From Salinivibrio kushneri (lineage in GTDB: Bacteria > Pseudomonadota > Gammaproteobacteria > Enterobacterales > Vibrionaceae), in assembly GCF_005280275.1 (NCBI RefSeq), contig NZ_CP040022.1, forward strand, positions 124,001 through 188,000: a stretch of DNA of 64,000 nucleotides, in the 5' to 3' direction. The translations under genes and the position numbers were made by a program. The notes under the pieces were generated by a model. It did no database searches and had not been told where the DNA came from. It saw only the letters and a list, made by a program, of their open reading frames with translations. The first letter of the stretch is position 1, and the number at the start of each line of letters is the position of its first letter. Of this stretch, positions 47,129 through 57,833 are shown in pieces.

Positions 47129-47554
47129 ATGACGTTCCCTATCCCATGGGATGCCCTATTTGGTGGCATGCTGGTTGGTGCAGCCTGTCTGGCACTATTA
47201 GCGCTTAATGGCCGCATTGCCGGGATCAGCGGTATTGTGTCAGGCGCATTGTCATCGAATGTCCATGAAGCACAATGGCGAGGGTTGTTTTTGCTAGGGA
47301 TGGTCAGTGCTGGCATCTTGATGCCATTTATCGGTTTTGAATTACCTAACGACACAAATCTTGCGCCTACACTCACACCTATGATTGCCGTACTGGCGGG
47401 CTTACTGGTCGGGATAGGCACTCAATTAGGTAACGGCTGTACCAGTGGTCATGGCATTTGTGGCATGGGTCGCTTATCGAAACGGTCAATCGTGGCAACG
47501 CTCACTTTTATGAGTGCTGCCTTTGTCACTGTTTTTGTTCGTTTACACCTTTAA
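47129..47554 (+). CDS. YeeE/YedE-family sulfur transporter, PmpA-like half
   Basis: A 141-residue membrane protein with four hydrophobic helices and the conserved GTQLGNGCTSGHGICGMGRLS, whose cysteines are thought to relay sulfur in YeeE/YedE (TsuA-like) thiosulfate/sulfane-sulfur transporters. ATG 47129 follows GAGAGG. It is paired with the next gene; such two-gene half-transporters are often controlled by BigR-type repressors. Together they likely import sulfur species. Confidence 0.87.
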   Translation: MTFPIPWDALFGGMLVGAACLALLALNGRIAGISGIVSGALSSNVHEAQWRGLFLLGMVSAGILMPFIGFELPNDTNLAPTLTPMIAVLAGLLVGIGTQLGNGCTSGHGICGMGRLSKRSIVATLTFMSAAFVTVFVRLHL

Positions 47555-47569
47555 GGACGTTTATCGCTT

Positions 47570-48007
47570 ATGTTCCGCCTTGTTGCTCTACTCTCAGGCT
47601 TTATCTTCGGTGTGGGTATGATGGTGTCAGGCATGGTCAATCCCGCGAAGGTGATTGGCTTTCTGGATGTGTTCGGCCAGTGGGATCCCAGCCTTGCGTT
47701 TGTAATGGGCGGTGCGCTGCTGATCTTTGTCCCCGGTTACTTTTTAGCCATACGCCAGCAGCAAAAACCCATACTGGCCGATCAATTTTGCCTGCCCAAA
47801 ACGCGAAAGATTGATAAAAAACTCATCGGCGGTGCATTACTCTTTGGCACCGGCTGGGGACTCGCCGGACTTTGCCCTGGCCCGGCAATCACGGCCATTG
47901 GCTCTGGTGCACTACCGATAAGCTTATTTGTGATTAGCATGCTAGTCGGAATTCGGCTTGTCGCCTACCTTCAGCGGCCACGAGCGCCCTCGCCATTAAA
48001 CGCTTAA
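47570..48007 (+). CDS. YeeE/YedE-family sulfur transporter, PmpB-like half
   Basis: A 145-residue membrane protein (DUF6691 type) with about four helices and the motif [21 protein letters not shown], whose Cys matches the second relay cysteine of full-length YeeE. It starts 15 bases after the first half-transporter gene. An [21 protein letters not shown] stretch near the N-terminus is family-typical. The two halves correspond to one YeeE protein. Confidence 0.87.
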   Translation: MFRLVALLSGFIFGVGMMVSGMVNPAKVIGFLDVFGQWDPSLAFVMGGALLIFVPGYFLAIRQQQKPILADQFCLPKTRKIDKKLIGGALLFGTGWGLAGLCPGPAITAIGSGALPISLFVISMLVGIRLVAYLQRPRAPSPLNA

Positions 48008-48026
48008 AGATCGTTCAAGGGATGCT

Positions 48027-48059
48027 GCGCCCTAATTATCCATTTTCGCGATAGGGCGC
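48027..48059. terminator. Candidate convergent terminator
   Basis: GCGCCCTA and TAGGGCGC form an eight-base-pair stem with a long (17-base) loop between convergent genes. No clear U-tract; confidence is limited. Confidence 0.4.
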
Positions 48060-48071
48060 TAGTATTCCACA

Positions 48072-49370
48072 CTAAGTGGCGAGGCGTTGAACCGTATCTG
48101 AGACTTCCTCAGCACCAGCATAAATATCGCGCATCACGGCTTCCGCTGACGTAATCTTTTCTCGACTCTGTTCGGATTCTGCGACGACTTCTTCCATCGA
48201 CTCACTCACCCCCTGAGTCAATTTTCTATTTTCATCGACAACACTTGCGATTTGCGTTGTCGATTCACTGGTACGTTTGGCTAAACTTCTTACTTCGTCT
48301 GCAACCACCGCAAAGCCTCTGCCCATCTCGCCGGCTCGTGCGGCTTCAATCGCCGCATTCAGCGCAAGTAAGTTAGTTTGCTCGGCAATTTGATTGATAG
48401 TGGTCACGATCTCTTCAATGCTCTGTGCGTGCTCGGTCAGTTGGTGGAGCTGCTCTGCCGTTGATTGCATTTTTTCAGTGACATGACTCGTAATGTCAAC
48501 GGCCTCTTTGAGCAAGGCACTACCATCTTCAACATGTTGAAGCGTCGCGGCTGACGAGTGATGAGCTAGATCAGCAGCTTGTGAGACTGCGTGGCTTTTC
48601 TGCACACTAGTGGTAATATTTGAAGCAAATTTCACCACTTTCTCAACACGCCCACTATCGCCGAATATTGGGTTATAGGTGGCCTCTAACCAGATTTCGT
48701 TACCAAATTTATCACGGCGTTGATACTGCCCGCTTTTAAATTGTCCACTTTCTAGCTCTGCCCAGAAAGCCGGGTTTTTCTCATAAAATTCTGCGTCACA
48801 GAACATACGATGATGCTGGCCTACAATATCATCTAATTCATACCCCATTGTGGCTAAAAAGTTGTCGTTAGCATGGATAATGTTACCTTGAGGGGTAAAA
48901 ATGATGGCCGCCATTGAACGGTCAAGGGCCGTAAACAAGGCCTCTTTCTTGGTTTTTTCTTGATGGATTCGCGTTACATCCGACGCAATTTTGCGCACTT
49001 TAATCACTTTTCCGACTTTATCTTTAACCGGAAAATAAGACGCATCCATCCAAATTTCGTTACCATTTTTGTGTCGGCGCCGAAAGACACCCTGTTGTCT
49101 TTCACCCTGACCGAGCCGCGCCCAAAAATCTCGGTATTCTTGCGACTGCGAGGTTTCGGGAAAACACACTGCAGAGTGATGTTGTCCAACAACCTCTTCA
49201 GACTCATAACCGATAATATCCAACAGCAACTGGTTGCAACTAAGGACGGTTCCATCTGTTGAGAATGTAATAGTGGCAACACTCTCTTCAATCGCATCTA
49301 GCTCTATCTCTAGATGCTCTATATTTCTCTCACTCTCGGCAAGCAAACGTTTTGTTTGATTAAACATCAT
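48072..49370 (-). CDS. Soluble dual-PAS chemoreceptor
   Basis: A 432-residue chemoreceptor without membrane segments. PAS1 about 25-140 and PAS2 about 145-260 are similar to each other ([12 protein letters not shown] / [26 protein letters not shown] / [14 protein letters not shown]), the Aer-like type that can hold FAD or haem. The signalling domain (about 265-432) has the conserved [20 protein letters not shown] tip and stops shortly after it, without the usual C-terminal return helices at full length. It converges on the sulfur transporter genes. Confidence 0.87.
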   Translation of the reverse strand: MMFNQTKRLLAESERNIEHLEIELDAIEESVATITFSTDGTVLSCNQLLLDIIGYESEEVVGQHHSAVCFPETSQSQEYRDFWARLGQGERQQGVFRRRHKNGNEIWMDASYFPVKDKVGKVIKVRKIASDVTRIHQEKTKKEALFTALDRSMAAIIFTPQGNIIHANDNFLATMGYELDDIVGQHHRMFCDAEFYEKNPAFWAELESGQFKSGQYQRRDKFGNEIWLEATYNPIFGDSGRVEKVVKFASNITTSVQKSHAVSQAADLAHHSSAATLQHVEDGSALLKEAVDITSHVTEKMQSTAEQLHQLTEHAQSIEEIVTTINQIAEQTNLLALNAAIEAARAGEMGRGFAVVADEVRSLAKRTSESTTQIASVVDENRKLTQGVSESMEEVVAESEQSREKITSAEAVMRDIYAGAEEVSDTVQRLAT

Positions 49371-49727
49371 GGTGGCTCCCTACTACCTCTAGGCCCATAT
49401 CTTCCCTCCTTGCACTTCTCATCTGCTATGGCTAGCCAATCCACATGAGCACTTAAGAGGATGTTAGACGTCTTCTATTTGCGCCATAACAAAAAGCATA
49501 GCGAGTCACCGTGTTTACACCAGTCAGACTTTTTAATGAACAAGCATGACATGTGTCAATTATGTAAGAAAATATTAAAAGTATTACTAAACAATAGGAT
49601 GAATAATTGTTTCTTGTATGCCTAGTTCACCACGTCGTCCAACAAAGTGGTCAGTGCATCAGTGAGTAGTGTGATGCTTATCGTCATCCTTTGTACTCGT
49701 ACTATTGAATGAGAGGCCGACTGACTG
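49371..49727. other. Intergenic region between cysM and chemoreceptor
   Basis: No gene, RNA or recognisable regulatory element was found. The central part (49540-49620) is AT-rich and should contain the leftward promoter of the chemoreceptor gene. There is no clear intrinsic terminator after cysM. Confidence 0.4.
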
Positions 49728-50645
49728 TTACAACGAGAACAGTCCCGACGATAAATAGCGATCGCCGCGATCGCAAACAATGGCCACCACTACAGAGCCG
49801 GGTTCGGCTTTGGCGACTTGTAGGGCCGCAAACACGGCACCACCCGAGCTAACCCCCGCACATATACCCTCTTCTCTGGCGAGGGCGCGCGCAGTCTCTT
49901 TCGCCTCTTGCTCAGAAATATCTATCACCTCATCAATATTTTCATCGGTATAGATACCCGGTAAATACTCAGCCGGCCAGCGCCGAATACCAGGAATCGC
50001 GCTCCCCTCGGTAGGCTGTAACCCAATGGTTTTAATCGCGGGGTTTTGCGTTTTTAGGTACTTTGAGGTTCCCACAATGGTGCCTGTGGTGCCCATGCTG
50101 GCAATAAAGTGGGTGATTTGTTGCTGGCTTTGTTGCCAAATTTCTGGGCCCGTACCCGTTAAGTGCGCCTGCCAGTTATCCGGATTATTAAACTGATCCA
50201 ACACTTTGCCCTTACCCTGTGCCTGCATGGATAAGGCTAAATCACGCGCGCCTTCCATCCCCGCCGCTTGAGAGACGAGGATCAACTCACTGCCATAGGC
50301 TCGCATGGCATCTTTTCGCTCCTGCGTGGCGTTTTCAGGCATGATTAAAATCAGTCGATAGCCTTTGATCGCCGCCGCCATCGCCAGCGCGATCCCAGTG
50401 TTACCACTGGTCGCTTCAATCAGGGTATCGCCCGGTTGGATATCTCCCCGCGCTTCTGCCTGCACGATCATATTGAGTGCGGGTCTGTCTTTTACCGAAC
50501 CGGCCGGATTATTGCCCTCGAGTTTGACTAAAACAGTGCTGCCTGTCTCTGCGGCTAACCGCTGCAAGCGCACCAAAGGGGTTTGACCCACATACTCTTC
50601 AATCGTGGGGAAATCAGCCACGTTGTTTACCTCTGCATGTTTCAT
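49728..50645 (-). CDS. cysM: Cysteine synthase B
   Basis: A 305-residue PLP enzyme making cysteine (or S-sulfocysteine from thiosulfate) from O-acetylserine. PLP lysine is Lys52 in AGSVKDRPA; the phosphate-binding loop is TSGNTGIALAMAA and the C-terminal EEGICAGVSSGGA is conserved. RWPAEYLPGIYTDENIDEVI supports CysM rather than CysK. It is divergent from the sulfate/thiosulfate transporter operon across 220 bases, so both probably respond to CysB. In enterobacteria cysM follows cysA. Confidence 0.92.
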   Translation of the reverse strand: MKHAEVNNVADFPTIEEYVGQTPLVRLQRLAAETGSTVLVKLEGNNPAGSVKDRPALNMIVQAEARGDIQPGDTLIEATSGNTGIALAMAAAIKGYRLILIMPENATQERKDAMRAYGSELILVSQAAGMEGARDLALSMQAQGKGKVLDQFNNPDNWQAHLTGTGPEIWQQSQQQITHFIASMGTTGTIVGTSKYLKTQNPAIKTIGLQPTEGSAIPGIRRWPAEYLPGIYTDENIDEVIDISEQEAKETARALAREEGICAGVSSGGAVFAALQVAKAEPGSVVVAIVCDRGDRYLSSGLFSL

Positions 50646-50865
50646 GAATTGCCTGCCTGATGGATGCTCTCAACACCGCGTAAGACACTGTCTATCGCCA
50701 CATCCTACAAGCAGGCTGAATACGACACGCAGACAGTTTTCCACTAACATATACAAAATGGTTATATTCAAACTCTTTTTTATTCCCTTCAATTGCTTTT
50801 ATTCTGTGACCTATCCCAACTTTCTTTGCTGATAACAGCAATAAACGGCTATCAAGGATTTTACA

Positions 50866-51870
50866 ATGAAGGTATTCAAAACGCTGGCTCTCTCAGCCTT
50901 GCTTGCCACCAGTGCCGCGCCGGTATCTGCCGCTGAGCAAACTCTCTTGAATTCATCTTACGACATCGCGCGTGAGCTTTTTGCTGATTACAATCCGCTG
51001 TTTGCGGCGCACTGGCAAGAAAAAACCGGAGAGTCGGTGACCATTAAGCAGTCTCACGGCGGATCTTCGGCGCAGGCGCGCGCCATCATGCAAGGGCTGC
51101 AAGCGGATGTGGTCACCTTCAACCAAGTCACGGATGTGCAGGTGTTGTACGATCGCGGCAAGTTGATCGACAAAAACTGGAAAGAGAACTTCCCTAACAG
51201 TAGCTCACCGTATTACTCCACCACGGCGTTTTTGGTACGCAAAGGCAACCCCAAAAACATTGAAAATTGGGATGATTTGGCTAAGGACGACGTTGCCTCT
51301 GTCTTCCCAAATCCAAAAACCTCCGGCAATGCGCGTTATACCTACCTTGCCGCACTCGGTTATGCGCAAAAGGCGTTCGGAAAAGACAACACCGAGCAAC
51401 AAGACCAATTTTTGAAACAGCTTCTCGCCAATGTGGCGGTATTTGATACCGGTGGCCGCGGCGCAACCACCTCGTTTGTTGAACGCGGCATTGGCGATGT
51501 GCTGGTCACCTTTGAATCAGAGGTCAACAATATCCGCCAGCAATATGGTAGCGACAAGTACGATATTGTGGTGCCTAAAACCTCGATTTTGGCTGAGTTC
51601 CCCGTTGCCGTGGTAGAGCGTAACGCCAAACGCAACGGCACCACTGAGTTGGCAACCGAGTATTTGTCTTACCTATACAGCGAAAAAGCACAGCGTTTAT
51701 TGGCCGATTTTAACTACCGCGTCCATCACCCTGACGTGGTCAAAGATAATGCCGATCGTTTTCCTGAGGTCGAATTGCTGACCGTGGAAGCTATCGCAGG
51801 GAGTTGGGATCAGGCCATGAAAACGCACTTTGCCAGTGGCGGAAAACTCGACCAACTGCAACGCCGTTAA
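50866..51870 (+). CDS. cysP: Periplasmic sulfate/thiosulfate-binding protein
   Basis: A 334-residue binding protein of the Sbp/CysP family with a signal peptide cleaved near ALA/SAAE (residue 22). Family motifs [36 protein letters not shown] and [17 protein letters not shown] line the oxyanion site. It opens a cysPTWA operon. It could equally be named sbp; thiosulfate or sulfate preference is not decidable from sequence, so the symbol is provisional. Confidence 0.88.
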   Translation: MKVFKTLALSALLATSAAPVSAAEQTLLNSSYDIARELFADYNPLFAAHWQEKTGESVTIKQSHGGSSAQARAIMQGLQADVVTFNQVTDVQVLYDRGKLIDKNWKENFPNSSSPYYSTTAFLVRKGNPKNIENWDDLAKDDVASVFPNPKTSGNARYTYLAALGYAQKAFGKDNTEQQDQFLKQLLANVAVFDTGGRGATTSFVERGIGDVLVTFESEVNNIRQQYGSDKYDIVVPKTSILAEFPVAVVERNAKRNGTTELATEYLSYLYSEKAQRLLADFNYRVHHPDVVKDNADRFPEVELLTVEAIAGSWDQAMKTHFASGGKLDQLQRR

Positions 51871-51893
51871 CGCTTCCTAGGTATTGAGACGCT

Positions 51894-52760
51894 ATGCCAT
51901 CGCTATCTTATCAACGCCAATCCATGCCTTGGGCAGCACGTCAGCAGCGCGTGCTGCCCGGGTTTGGCATCAGTTTGGGCGTGTCTTTGCTATTCATTAG
52001 CTTGATTCTGCTGTTACCGGCCAGCGGCCTTATCATGCAGACCAGTCAGATGAGTTGGCAAGAATACTGGTTTGCCATCACGGACCCACGCATTGTCGCC
52101 AGTTATAAGGTCACGGCTGGCGCGGCGCTGATTGCCTCATTATTAAACGGTGTGATTGGCCTACTCTTTGCGTGGGTGCTGGTGCGATACAACTTTACCG
52201 GCAAACGCTTCGTCGATGCGCTGGTTGATTTACCGTTTGCTCTCCCCACCGCCGTTGCCGGTGTCACGCTCGCCACCCTGTACGCCGATAACGGCTGGAT
52301 AGGCAGTGTGCTTGCCAACGTCGGTATCCAAGTTGCCTACACGCCACTTGGGATCGTAATTGCCATGATGTTTACCAGCTTGCCGTTTGTGGTGCGTACC
52401 GTCCAACCCGTGTTGGAAGAAATCTCCCAAGAGGAAGAAGAAGCCGGCACTGTGCTCGGGGCAAGTGACAGCGCAGTGTTTTGGCGGATTATCCTGCCGA
52501 CCATCAAGCCTGCGTTATTAGTGGGTGTGGCCTTATCATTTACCCGCAGCTTGGGCGAATTCGGTGCGGTGATTTTTATTGCTGGCAATATGCCTTACGT
52601 CAGCGAGATCACGTCGCTGATGATCTTTGTTCGTTTGCAAGAGTTTGATTTCCCAGCGGCGAGTGCCATTGCCTCGGTGATCTTGATGGCATCGCTGTCG
52701 TTATTGTTTGCCATTAACCTTTGGCAAGGCCGTTATCTAAAACGTATTCACGGGCGGTAA
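51894..52760 (+). CDS. cysT: Sulfate/thiosulfate ABC permease CysT
   Basis: A 288-residue inner-membrane permease with six transmembrane helices. The cytoplasmic EAA loop is EEEEAGTVLGASDSAVFWRI, which docks with CysA. FALPTAVAGVTLATLYADNG is typical of CysT (CysU). It begins 23 bases after cysP. Partners: CysW at 52770 and CysA at 53682. Confidence 0.94.
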   Translation: MPSLSYQRQSMPWAARQQRVLPGFGISLGVSLLFISLILLLPASGLIMQTSQMSWQEYWFAITDPRIVASYKVTAGAALIASLLNGVIGLLFAWVLVRYNFTGKRFVDALVDLPFALPTAVAGVTLATLYADNGWIGSVLANVGIQVAYTPLGIVIAMMFTSLPFVVRTVQPVLEEISQEEEEAGTVLGASDSAVFWRIILPTIKPALLVGVALSFTRSLGEFGAVIFIAGNMPYVSEITSLMIFVRLQEFDFPAASAIASVILMASLSLLFAINLWQGRYLKRIHGR

Positions 52761-52769
52761 GGACACTTT

Positions 52770-53678
52770 ATGAGCACAAACTCGGTGAGAATCGGTGATA
52801 CCCCATGGATCAGGCGCAGTTTAATCGCGCTTATGCTGCTGCTCGTGGCGCTGGTGTTGGTTGTACCACTGGTGAGCATCTTTTCCATTGCCTTCGCCGA
52901 TGGTATCGCCAATTATTTTCAGCATTTACTCGCGCCGGATACCCGCCACGCGATTGGCCTTACGTTGTTGGTGGCCGTTCTCACGGTGCCCATTAACCTC
53001 GTATTTGGCGTGATGTTGGCATGGGCGGTCACCCGTTTCCAATTTCCGGGGCGAAAGCTGTTCACCACCTTGATTGATATCCCGTTTGCCGTGTCGCCCG
53101 TGGTCGCAGGTTTACTCTATTTGCTGCTTTATGGCAGTAACGGCTGGCTAGGCGCGTGGCTATTTGAGCATGATCTTCAAGTGATGTTTGCCCTACCCGG
53201 CATTGTGTTGGTCACTATTTTTGTTACCTGCCCTTTTGTCGCCCGCGAGCTGATCCCGCTGATGCAGCAGCAAGGGCAAGCGGAAGAAGAAGCGGCGGTA
53301 GTGTTAGGCGCATCATGGTGGCAGCTTTTTCGCCGTGTCACCTTGCCCAATATTAAGTGGGCCCTCATCTACGGGGTCATTTTGACCAATGCGCGCGCCA
53401 TCGGCGAGTTTGGTGCAGTCGCTGTGGTGTCAGGCAGCATTCGCGGTCAAACCAATACCCTGCCTTTGCAGGTGCAGCTCCTTTACGAGGATTACCAAAC
53501 CCAAGCGGCGTTCGCCTGTGCGTCATTACTTGCCTTTATGGCACTCGCTACCTTGGCATTGAAAACCTTAGTGGAATGGCATCAACACCGTGTGCTCACC
53601 AATACCGCGCCGATGGATGAAAGCAGTGCGTCAACGTCTGCCCGCTTAACCTTACAAACGAACCAAAGTGAGCCGTAA
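52770..53678 (+). CDS. cysW: Sulfate/thiosulfate ABC permease CysW
   Basis: A 302-residue inner-membrane permease with six transmembrane helices; EAA loop EEEAAVVLGASWWQLFRRVT. IPFAVSPVVAGLLYLLLYGS and SGSIRGQTNTLPLQVQLLY are CysW signatures. It follows cysT by 9 bases and precedes cysA by 3 bases. A Ser/Thr-rich C-terminal extension of about 25 residues (NTAPMDESSASTSARLTLQT) goes past the last helix. Confidence 0.94.
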   Translation: MSTNSVRIGDTPWIRRSLIALMLLLVALVLVVPLVSIFSIAFADGIANYFQHLLAPDTRHAIGLTLLVAVLTVPINLVFGVMLAWAVTRFQFPGRKLFTTLIDIPFAVSPVVAGLLYLLLYGSNGWLGAWLFEHDLQVMFALPGIVLVTIFVTCPFVARELIPLMQQQGQAEEEAAVVLGASWWQLFRRVTLPNIKWALIYGVILTNARAIGEFGAVAVVSGSIRGQTNTLPLQVQLLYEDYQTQAAFACASLLAFMALATLALKTLVEWHQHRVLTNTAPMDESSASTSARLTLQTNQSEP

Positions 53679-53681
53679 GCT

Positions 53682-54809
53682 ATGCGTATTCAACTGAACA
53701 ACATCACTAAACACTTTGGCCAGTTCCAAGCGTTATCGCCGTTATCACTCACCATTGAACAAGGTGAGATGATGGGATTGCTTGGCCCCTCAGGCTCCGG
53801 TAAAACCACGTTATTGCGCATTATTGCCGGATTAGAAAGCAGTAATAGCGGCCAGATCCTGTTTGGCGATCGCGATGTCACCCGCGTTCATGTGCGTGAT
53901 CGCCGTGTCGGCTTTGTTTTTCAAAACTATGCCTTGTTCAAACACATGACGGTGGCAGAGAACGTCGCTTTTGGCTTGCAAGTGATGCCACGGCGCGAGC
54001 GCCCTTCACCGGCCACAATTACACAACGAGTAAATCAACTGCTCGAGGTCGTGCAGTTAGATCATCTGGGCAAACGGTATCCCGAACAATTATCAGGCGG
54101 GCAAAAGCAACGTATCGCACTGGCGCGGGCGTTGGCGACTCAGCCGGAGATCTTATTGCTCGACGAGCCGTTTGGGGCGTTAGATGCGCAAGTACGCAAA
54201 GAGTTGCGCCAATGGTTACGCCGACTGCACGATGAAATGGCATTCACCAGTGTGTTTGTCACTCATGATCAAGACGAAGCCCTGGAGCTATCGGATCGCG
54301 TGGTGGTGATGAGTAATGGGCAAATTGAGCAAGTCGATAGCCCAGTCGATCTGTATGCTGCGCCAAAAAGCCGCTTTGTGTTTGATTTTTTAGGAAACGT
54401 GAATGTTTTTTCCGGCCACTATCAGCAAGGCACTTGGCAAAATGGCAATGCCTTTATTCAACCCACTCTAAATACGCACACCCAACAGTCCGGCAGTTTA
54501 TATGTCCGCAGCCATGAGTTAACCCTTGCCGATAAACCCAATAGCCAACTCTCTCTGCCCATGCGTGTGGTCTCTATCAATCCGGTCGGTGCCGAGGTGC
54601 GGGTATCACTCGCCCCACAAGGCTGGGAAAGTGAACAACTATGGGAGGCCACCTTAACTCATCATGCGTGGCAAGCCGCACCGTATCAAAAGGGCGATAC
54701 CGTGTATGCGATGCCGCACCGCGGATACTTTTTCAACGGCACAGACACAGAGCCGCACCGCCTCAATTGGCCATTCTTAGCGGCAGATAGCTTGGTGTAT
54801 GATATTTAG
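53682..54809 (+). CDS. cysA: Sulfate/thiosulfate import ATPase CysA
   Basis: A 375-residue ATPase driving sulfate import. Walker [14 protein letters not shown] (about 36-48), signature [15 protein letters not shown], Walker [13 protein letters not shown] and the His switch [11 protein letters not shown] are intact. A TOBE-like C-terminal regulatory domain (about 240-360) follows. Last gene of the cysPTWA operon; converges on the EAL-domain gene 30 bases away without a clear terminator. Confidence 0.95.
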   Translation: MRIQLNNITKHFGQFQALSPLSLTIEQGEMMGLLGPSGSGKTTLLRIIAGLESSNSGQILFGDRDVTRVHVRDRRVGFVFQNYALFKHMTVAENVAFGLQVMPRRERPSPATITQRVNQLLEVVQLDHLGKRYPEQLSGGQKQRIALARALATQPEILLLDEPFGALDAQVRKELRQWLRRLHDEMAFTSVFVTHDQDEALELSDRVVVMSNGQIEQVDSPVDLYAAPKSRFVFDFLGNVNVFSGHYQQGTWQNGNAFIQPTLNTHTQQSGSLYVRSHELTLADKPNSQLSLPMRVVSINPVGAEVRVSLAPQGWESEQLWEATLTHHAWQAAPYQKGDTVYAMPHRGYFFNGTDTEPHRLNWPFLAADSLVYDI

Positions 54810-54839
54810 GTGATTTATCGAGTGGATGTTGGCGGTGCT

Positions 54840-56351
54840 TTATGAGTTATCTATGTTGGCGTTTACCTTTCGGACAGGCATCGCCACTTTCAATTCGGAT
54901 AGCGTAGAAGGATAACCCAAGTAATACCCTTGCACATATTCGCAACCAAAGCTTTTTAACAATGCTAGTTGCGTGGCCGTTTCCACACCTTCAGCGACCA
55001 CGTTGATTTCTAGGCGTTTGGTAATATCGATAATGCCGGCCGTGATCGCTTTAGCACGGCTATCGGTTTCCATCGATTGGATGAAGCTGCGATCAATCTT
55101 AATTTCATCGACATTAATCCGATTAAACATTCCCAAAGAGGTATACCCCACACCAAAGTCATCAATGGAGAAGGCCACGCCATGGCGTTTGAGGATATCG
55201 ACCACTCGCGCGCACTCGAGAATATCATCCAGTGCCGCGGTTTCGGTTATTTCTAGGCACAGGTAACGCGCGAATTCTGGGTTCAATTTCAAGTAATCAT
55301 CAATACGCCGGATCGCACTCTGGCTATTAAACTCAACCGCAGAAATATTCACCGACACACGCTGAATAACAGTTCCCAACAGGTCACTATCGCGTAGCTG
55401 ATTGGCCGCTTTTTCGAGTACGAGCGCCGTTAGGTCCTCGCAAAAACCCTGTTCTTCAGCGAGCGTGATAAACGTACTCGGTGGCACCACACCATAGGTT
55501 TCATGGGTCCATCTCGCCAATACTTCTAAGCCGCTTAATTCGCCCGACGTCAGGCGATACTGCGGTTGAAAGACAACCTCAATCTCTTTGTTATTGATTG
55601 CAACTCTGAGTGCAGAAACGAGCTGCCTGCGCTTTTGGGCTTGCTCGGTTAAGTGCATATCATGATAGGTTACGGTGTTTTTGCGTTTTTTAGCCTCATT
55701 AAGCGCGCGCGTAGCCGCCGTCATCAAGGTGGCAGCATCGTAACCATCTGGCCCGAATAACGCCACCCCTATCGAACAGGTCGCCTGTTGCTCGTATCGT
55801 TGTAAATGTCGATGACATTCACGGTGTAGTCTATCAATATAGAGCGCCATATCGCTGGCACCGTCTAACGCAACAAGGCAGGCAAAGCGGTCTGCATGGA
55901 CGCGCGAAGTAAGCTTATCTAATAGCGTTGATACCTCAATGGCATGCGCCATATCAGACAATAGGTGATTAGTACGTTCAAACCCAAGTTTATTGGTGAG
56001 TGATGTAAATCCATCAATGTCGATAATCACCAAAACATACGAGGTTTGTTGATCCCGTGGGGCAAGCAAAGTATCCACATGCCGCATAAAGACTGAAGGG
56101 CTGTGCAACCCTGTAACACTATCAATATCACTCGCTCGCTCTAACGCCAGGTTATTCTTTCTCGCCAGGCTCCAGAGCATCATCGACGTCACCACCACAA
56201 AGAAATGCCCTTTGAATGCTTGTCCTAATTCATGCATCTCTAGATTCGTTGCCAACGCAGTCACCACGCGATCGGAAAAAAGGATCCACAAAGTCGCAAA
56301 AAAGAAATAGGTAAACGCCAACTTCAATGCATAGTAGTTCGTTTTCTTCAT
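54840..56351 (-). CDS. Membrane-linked c-di-GMP phosphodiesterase with degenerate GGDEF
   Basis: A 503-residue protein. Two N-terminal hydrophobic helices (about 9-28 and 45-65) are followed by a GGDEF-like domain (about 80-230) in which the active motif is replaced (SRVHADRFACLV), so no cyclase activity is expected. The EAL domain (about 240-490) keeps the catalytic set: EVLARW, NISAVEFN, EITETA, DDFGVGYTSL, the Lys in DEIKIDRSF, and AEGVET, with YVQGYYLGYP. It should hydrolyse c-di-GMP and favour motility. Stimulus unknown. Confidence 0.88.
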   Translation of the reverse strand: MKKTNYYALKLAFTYFFFATLWILFSDRVVTALATNLEMHELGQAFKGHFFVVVTSMMLWSLARKNNLALERASDIDSVTGLHSPSVFMRHVDTLLAPRDQQTSYVLVIIDIDGFTSLTNKLGFERTNHLLSDMAHAIEVSTLLDKLTSRVHADRFACLVALDGASDMALYIDRLHRECHRHLQRYEQQATCSIGVALFGPDGYDAATLMTAATRALNEAKKRKNTVTYHDMHLTEQAQKRRQLVSALRVAINNKEIEVVFQPQYRLTSGELSGLEVLARWTHETYGVVPPSTFITLAEEQGFCEDLTALVLEKAANQLRDSDLLGTVIQRVSVNISAVEFNSQSAIRRIDDYLKLNPEFARYLCLEITETAALDDILECARVVDILKRHGVAFSIDDFGVGYTSLGMFNRINVDEIKIDRSFIQSMETDSRAKAITAGIIDITKRLEINVVAEGVETATQLALLKSFGCEYVQGYYLGYPSTLSELKVAMPVRKVNANIDNS

Positions 56352-56645
56352 TATGGTTCCCGTGCGATGACGTCCATTCGACCTGCTTGCGACACCCTAT
56401 CTCCCACCTAAGGTGACGAAAAGGGAAGACGGTGATATCAAACTCTGCCACTTTTAAATCATTATTAAAAATGAGACAACGTTTTTAACGCATACTAGTT
56501 CGAATGCTCGTTGTCCGCCAGAAAAAACGACAATAAACAACCTAGTAATTGATAGGCACCTTCCATGCCTATCAGCTATAGCATCTATGATGGGGTGTTA
56601 ACTCGTCTCGCATTAATCCAATACAAACGGGTAAAACGTCACACA

Positions 56646-57833
56646 TTAGCCCGCCGCACCGTCTGCGCGTGCTTGGCTCAGCATGGGGCCAAATCGCACC
56701 GCAAACCAGCCATAGCTAATCGTCCAAAGCAGTGCTGATACGGCAACCAGCTCTAGGGTATACACCGGCCAAAACCAGATGCCAAATACTCGGACGAGTG
56801 CAGAAATAAGTAAGGCGTAGAACAGCCACGAAACAGCGGGGCCCTGATAAACATTGCGCCCAGTATGGCCAAGCGTGACTCGCGCAATCATGGCCAGGAC
56901 AACGCCCCCGAGTGCACCTATCGCGAATAAGTGCCAGATAAGGTTTGATGCCCAGGGGTTAATCACCACCGCTTTTAATATCAGGCCAAATGGTAGGAAG
57001 AGATAGAATAGGTGCAGCGAGAACAGCATAGGTACCTGGTACGCTTTCCAGCCTTTCCAACAGTAGAGCCGAACACATTGCGCAATGCCCGCTGTGAGCA
57101 GCAACCCACGCGCGACCATATTATCAGTGCCGGACACCAAAGTGACGCCAATCAGTAGCACAAACACAGCAATAATCGCTCGCTCTAGCCACACAGGTGT
57201 GCTGGACACCTGTATACCCAACTTCTTCTCCGTAAAAAACGGGATCACACGGCCACCCATTACGCTAATAAGCAGCATGAACCAAAGCAAGGTACTGTGC
57301 CAAACTTGGTTTATAGGCGGGGCAACCTCTCCTAACAACGCACCATAAGATAAAGCGTTCAGTAAAGCCGCGATGGCCAAAACGGGGATAAAAATATAAT
57401 TACGTTGACGCTTAGTCACTACCACGCGATAACCCAAGGACCATGCCACACAGGCCATAAATAGGGTATCAAGTACAAGGCTCGCCCAAACCGGGACATC
57501 CACCCAGAAGCTCAATCGAGCCAACAGCCATAATGAAAAAATGGCGAAAAGCTTCGATCCCCGGGTACCTGGCACACCCGTCCAGTTTTGCACCGCCGTC
57601 ATTAAAAAACCACCAACAATGGCCATTGAAAAGCCAAACAACATCTCGTGGGCATGCCACCAAAGCGAAGGCACCGTGAGTGACACCATCCCAGGATGGG
57701 TGTACAGCCCACTCCATATAATAATGACCAGACAGGAGTACAGAGCACCAAAGAGGAAGAAGGGCCGAAATCCCAACCGCAACAGCGGCGGGATCTTATC
57801 TTCTTTTTGTTTGTCGGTGACATTTAACAACAT
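56646..57833 (-). CDS. nnrS: NnrS family haem-copper membrane protein
   Basis: A 395-residue inner-membrane protein with about twelve transmembrane helices. NnrS landmarks: LLRLGFRPFFLFGALYSCLV at the N-terminus, WWHAHEMLFGFSMAIVGGFL with conserved histidines, and RVTLGHTGR near the C-terminus. NnrS protects against nitric-oxide stress, probably by limiting iron-NO complexes. It is divergent from an MFS transporter. No denitrification gene is adjacent. Confidence 0.92.
   Translation of the reverse strand: MLLNVTDKQKEDKIPPLLRLGFRPFFLFGALYSCLVIIIWSGLYTHPGMVSLTVPSLWWHAHEMLFGFSMAIVGGFLMTAVQNWTGVPGTRGSKLFAIFSLWLLARLSFWVDVPVWASLVLDTLFMACVAWSLGYRVVVTKRQRNYIFIPVLAIAALLNALSYGALLGEVAPPINQVWHSTLLWFMLLISVMGGRVIPFFTEKKLGIQVSSTPVWLERAIIAVFVLLIGVTLVSGTDNMVARGLLLTAGIAQCVRLYCWKGWKAYQVPMLFSLHLFYLFLPFGLILKAVVINPWASNLIWHLFAIGALGGVVLAMIARVTLGHTGRNVYQGPAVSWLFYALLISALVRVFGIWFWPVYTLELVAVSALLWTISYGWFAVRFGPMLSQARADGAAG

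Noticed and set aside
56551-56573. Inverted repeat GATAGGCA/TGCCTATC as terminator or small RNA
   Set aside because: No U-tract, promoter or conserved RNA structure supports a function.
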